A stretch of 64,000 bases of DNA, taken from NCBI RefSeq assembly GCF_014653195.1, contig NZ_BNAH01000016.1, positions 1-64,000 on the forward strand, in the 5' to 3' direction. Below are positions 61,523 through 64,000 of this stretch, in pieces. The translations under genes and the position numbers were made by a program. The notes under the pieces are model-generated. The model was not told the DNA's origin, made no database searches, and worked only from the letters and a program-made list of their open reading frames with translations. The first letter of the stretch is position 1; each line of letters opens with the position of its first letter. The stretch is from Thalassotalea profundi. GTDB taxonomy: Bacteria > Pseudomonadota > Gammaproteobacteria > Enterobacterales > Alteromonadaceae.

Positions 61523-61573
61523 CGTCGAGATCTCTAAATACTTAATTCTGAGAAAATGACTTATAAATAAAGG

Positions 61574-62737
61574 TTACACACGCTCAATGACCGTAGCTAT
61601 ACCTTGGCCTAAACCAATACACATAGTCGCAAGACCAATGTTTACATCTTTACTTTCCATTAAGTTAAGTAAGGTTGTGGTAATACGTGCGCCAGAACAA
61701 CCTAGCGGGTGACCTAATGCGATAGCACCACCGTTAAGGTTGATCATATCGTCCATTTTATCTTCAATACCTAAATTGCGAACACATGATAACGCCTGTG
61801 CTGCAAATGCTTCGTTAAACTCAGCTAACTCGATATCTTCAATGGTTAAACCAGCACGCTTTAATGCTTTTTTAGTGGCGGGGACTGGACCAAATCCCAT
61901 GGTTGATGGATCGCAACCAGCAACCCCCATAGCGCGAATTTTTGCACGAGGTGTTAAGCCTAATGCTTTAGCACGATCTGCCGACATGACTAACATTGCC
62001 GATGCGCCGTCAGACAAGGCTGATGATGTACCCGCAGTGACAGTACCATTTACAGGGTCAAATACAGGACGTAATGCAGCTAAGCCTTCAACAGTAGTTT
62101 CAGGACGAATAACTTCATCATGCTCAATCAGTTTTAACGCGCCCATAGCATCATGACCTAAAGTAGGCACAATTTCATTTGCCCAACGGCCTTCAACCAT
62201 CGCTTTATGTGCTAATCGATGAGAACGTTCGCCAAAAGCATCTTGTTGTTCACGAGTTACGCCATGTTGTTTACCTAATAATTCAGCAGTTAATCCCATG
62301 TTACCTGCGGCACGTGAGATGTATTTGCTTAGTGCAGGGTCAAAGTCCACATCGTACATCATAGGAACGTGACCCATATGCTCAACGCCACCAATAATAA
62401 ATACATCGCCTTGACCGGCCATAATATTAGTTGAAGCATCATGAAGTGCTTGCATAGATGAACCACATAAGCGGTTAACCGTTACTGCACCTACATGCTT
62501 TGGAATACTTGTTAAAAGCTGAGCATTTCGGGCAATGTTAAAACCTTGTTCTTTGGTTTGTTTAACATTACCCCAAATAATATCTTCAATTAATGCCGGA
62601 TCTAAATTTGGATTACGCACTAATAATTGTTCCATCAAATGCGCAGAAAGCCCTTCAGCTCTAATATTTCTAAACACGCCCGCTTTGGAGCGTCCCATTG
62701 GTGTACGAATACAATCAACAATTACGACTTCTTTCAT
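61574..62737 (-). CDS. fadA: 3-ketoacyl-CoA thiolase
   Basis: 387 residues, identical in length to E. coli FadA. It performs thiolytic cleavage in aerobic beta-oxidation, in complex with FadB. The acyl-enzyme cysteine is in VNRLCGSSMQALHDA. ELAEFNEAFAAQAL, the NLNGGAIALGHPLGCSGAR histidine motif and the second active-site cysteine in GLATMCIGLGQG are present. It lies 15 nt after fadB, the conserved fadBA operon. Confidence 0.97.
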   Translation of the reverse strand: MKEVVIVDCIRTPMGRSKAGVFRNIRAEGLSAHLMEQLLVRNPNLDPALIEDIIWGNVKQTKEQGFNIARNAQLLTSIPKHVGAVTVNRLCGSSMQALHDASTNIMAGQGDVFIIGGVEHMGHVPMMYDVDFDPALSKYISRAAGNMGLTAELLGKQHGVTREQQDAFGERSHRLAHKAMVEGRWANEIVPTLGHDAMGALKLIEHDEVIRPETTVEGLAALRPVFDPVNGTVTAGTSSALSDGASAMLVMSADRAKALGLTPRAKIRAMGVAGCDPSTMGFGPVPATKKALKRAGLTIEDIELAEFNEAFAAQALSCVRNLGIEDKMDDMINLNGGAIALGHPLGCSGARITTTLLNLMESKDVNIGLATMCIGLGQGIATVIERV

Positions 62738-62752
62738 GGTTTTCTCCTCTGC

Positions 62753-64000
62753 TTAAGCTGTTTTAACATCAGTAGTGAAATACGATTTACCTGATTTAGC
62801 CATTTCTCTTAGGCCATCTGTTACTTGATAAATTTCACCTAAGTGTGCGTATTTATCAGCCATCGCAATAAAATTGTCTAAACCTAATGTTTCTAAGTAA
62901 CGAATTGGACCGCCTCTAAACGGAGGGAAACCAAGACCGTATATAAGCCCCATATCCGCTTCAGCCGCTGTATCAACAACGCCTTCTTCTAAACAGCGGA
63001 TAACTTCATTGACCATTGGGATCATTAAACGCGCGATAATTTCATCAGCGTCAAAGTTTTTTTGCTCAACGTTAAATAAGTCATAAGCTACTTGAGCCGC
63101 CACTTTCGTAGGCTTACCTCGCTTATCTTTACCGTAATCATAAAAACCTGTACCGTTTTTCTGACCAAAACGCTTCGCATTATATAGTGCACTTACTGGA
63201 TCATTTTCAAGTTTAGCCATACGCGTTGGGAAACCATCTGACATCACACCTGTACAATGATCTGCAGTATCAATACCAACAACATCAAGTAAAAATGCAG
63301 GGCCCATTGGCCAACCAAATTGTTTTTCCATTATTTTATCAACAGCAGTAAAGTCAGCACCTTCAAGTACTAATTGGCTAAAGCCTGCAAAATACGGGAA
63401 TAAAACACGGTTAATATAAAAACCTGGGCAATCATTAACAACAATAGGTGATTTACCCATTTTAGCGGCATAAGCTACAACGGCTGCAACCGTTTCATCA
63501 GAGGTATCTTTACCACGGATAACTTCAACTAATGGCATTTTATGAACAGGGTTGAAAAAATGCATACCGCAAAATTTATCTTTACGTTTAACGCTTTGTG
63601 CAAGTAAGTCGATTGAAATCGTCGATGTATTAGAAGTTAATATCGTTTCATCACTAACATTGCTTTCAACTTCAGCAAGCACTAAAGCTTTAACTTTTGG
63701 ATTTTCAACAACCGCTTCTACAACAATATCTACATCTTTAACGCTGTCATAGCTTAACGATGGCGTGATGTTATTTAACACGTCAGCCATTTTTTTAGCA
63801 TCTATACGACCACGATCAGCAAGTTTACCTAAAATACCTGCAGCGGTAGAAAGGCCAAGATCAAGTGCTTGATCATTAATATCTTTCATAATGATAGGTG
63901 TGCCTTTATAGGCTGACTGATAAGCAATACCGCCGCCCATAATACCTGCGCCTAATACCGCAGCCTTGTTAACTGCTTTCGTCGCTAGTTTACCGGCTTT
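62753..64000 (-). CDS. fadB: Fatty oxidation complex alpha subunit FadB, 5' part beyond window
   Basis: The C-terminal 415 codons are visible. The frame is open through position 64000, continuing upstream of the internal ATG at 63940. The visible part starts in the NAD-binding fold of 3-hydroxyacyl-CoA dehydrogenase (AAVLGAGIMGGGIAYQSAYKG). Next come TSTISIDLLAQS, the HFFNPVHKMPLVEVIRG catalytic-histidine region and the C-terminal helical domains (GFPPFRGGPIRYLETLG). The N-terminal enoyl-CoA hydratase part is off the right edge. FadBA performs beta-oxidation. Confidence 0.96.
   Translation of the reverse strand, partial: KAGKLATKAVNKAAVLGAGIMGGGIAYQSAYKGTPIIMKDINDQALDLGLSTAAGILGKLADRGRIDAKKMADVLNNITPSLSYDSVKDVDIVVEAVVENPKVKALVLAEVESNVSDETILTSNTSTISIDLLAQSVKRKDKFCGMHFFNPVHKMPLVEVIRGKDTSDETVAAVVAYAAKMGKSPIVVNDCPGFYINRVLFPYFAGFSQLVLEGADFTAVDKIMEKQFGWPMGPAFLLDVVGIDTADHCTGVMSDGFPTRMAKLENDPVSALYNAKRFGQKNGTGFYDYGKDKRGKPTKVAAQVAYDLFNVEQKNFDADEIIARLMIPMVNEVIRCLEEGVVDTAAEADMGLIYGLGFPPFRGGPIRYLETLGLDNFIAMADKYAHLGEIYQVTDGLREMAKSGKSYFTTDVKTA

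Noticed and set aside
1..64000. tRNA, rRNA, CRISPR arrays, insertion sequences, integrases or prophage genes
   Set aside because: I scanned for cloverleaf-type palindromes with CCA ends, regularly spaced direct repeats, transposase motifs and terminal repeats, and found none convincing.

Overview
The window is AT-rich bacterial chromosome from a marine gammaproteobacterium, most probably a Colwellia- or Thalassotalea-like member of the Alteromonadales. This rests on the E. coli-like order sfsA-dksA-gluQ-pcnB-folK-panBC-yadGH, PanP in place of PanD, an EF-P with the beta-lysylation lysine, a family II pyrophosphatase, and many secreted metallo- and serine peptidases. The placement is by recognition of protein families, not by a search. 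No tRNA, rRNA, CRISPR array, insertion sequence or prophage gene was found.

Region by region. (1) 1-16600: the end of a periplasmic solute-binding-like gene, hrpB, an STAS-like protein, pepB, sfsA, dksA-gluQ, pcnB-folK, panB-panC, panP, and yadGH followed by a TrmB-like methyltransferase. Two short unannotated reading frames with good ribosome binding sites flank panP (49 and 32 codons). pcnB appears to use an ATT start, as in E. coli. (2) 16785-22300: a lipoprotein DPP-IV-like peptidase, a DUF4389 protein, efp divergent from epmB, and small proteins. (3) 22579-32250: a zinc-limitation locus. It holds a COG0523 GTPase, DUF1826, a His-rich ZrgA-like protein, a Zur-type Fur repressor, a MerC-like protein and a Cys-rich SEC-C peptide. 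A DUF3299 lipoprotein diverges from a LolD/MacB-type ABC ATPase and permease. An M1 metallopeptidase and a DUF6702 partner follow. A 44-bp perfect palindrome, a 41-bp perfect palindrome and a third related site look like Zur operators in front of the three transcription units. (4) 32321-39044: a TPR protein pair, groES-groEL with a sigma-32-type promoter and a structured 3' UTR, fxsA, and cutA-dsbD. (5) 39102-43169: a compact operon of a small PstS-like periplasmic protein, an outer-membrane barrel and a membrane GGDEF-EAL protein. (6) 43521-49334: aroQ-accB-accC, an oxidoreductase-like small protein, elbB, and a MocR regulator divergent from an EamA transporter. (7) 49572-58439: a HExxHxxGxxH metalloprotease, fbp, a GbsR-type regulator, a family II pyrophosphatase, a GNAT acetyltransferase and an M14 carboxypeptidase. 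(8) 58652-64000: topB, an ACT protein, a SugE/Gdx guanidinium exporter behind a guanidine-II (mini-ykkC) riboswitch, and fadA with the 3' part of fadB running off the right edge.

The most informative items beyond routine annotation are the zinc locus with its long palindromes, the guanidine-II riboswitch, the binding protein-barrel-GGDEF/EAL operon, two candidate non-NTG starts, and several small genes. All functional statements come from motif recognition without database searches.
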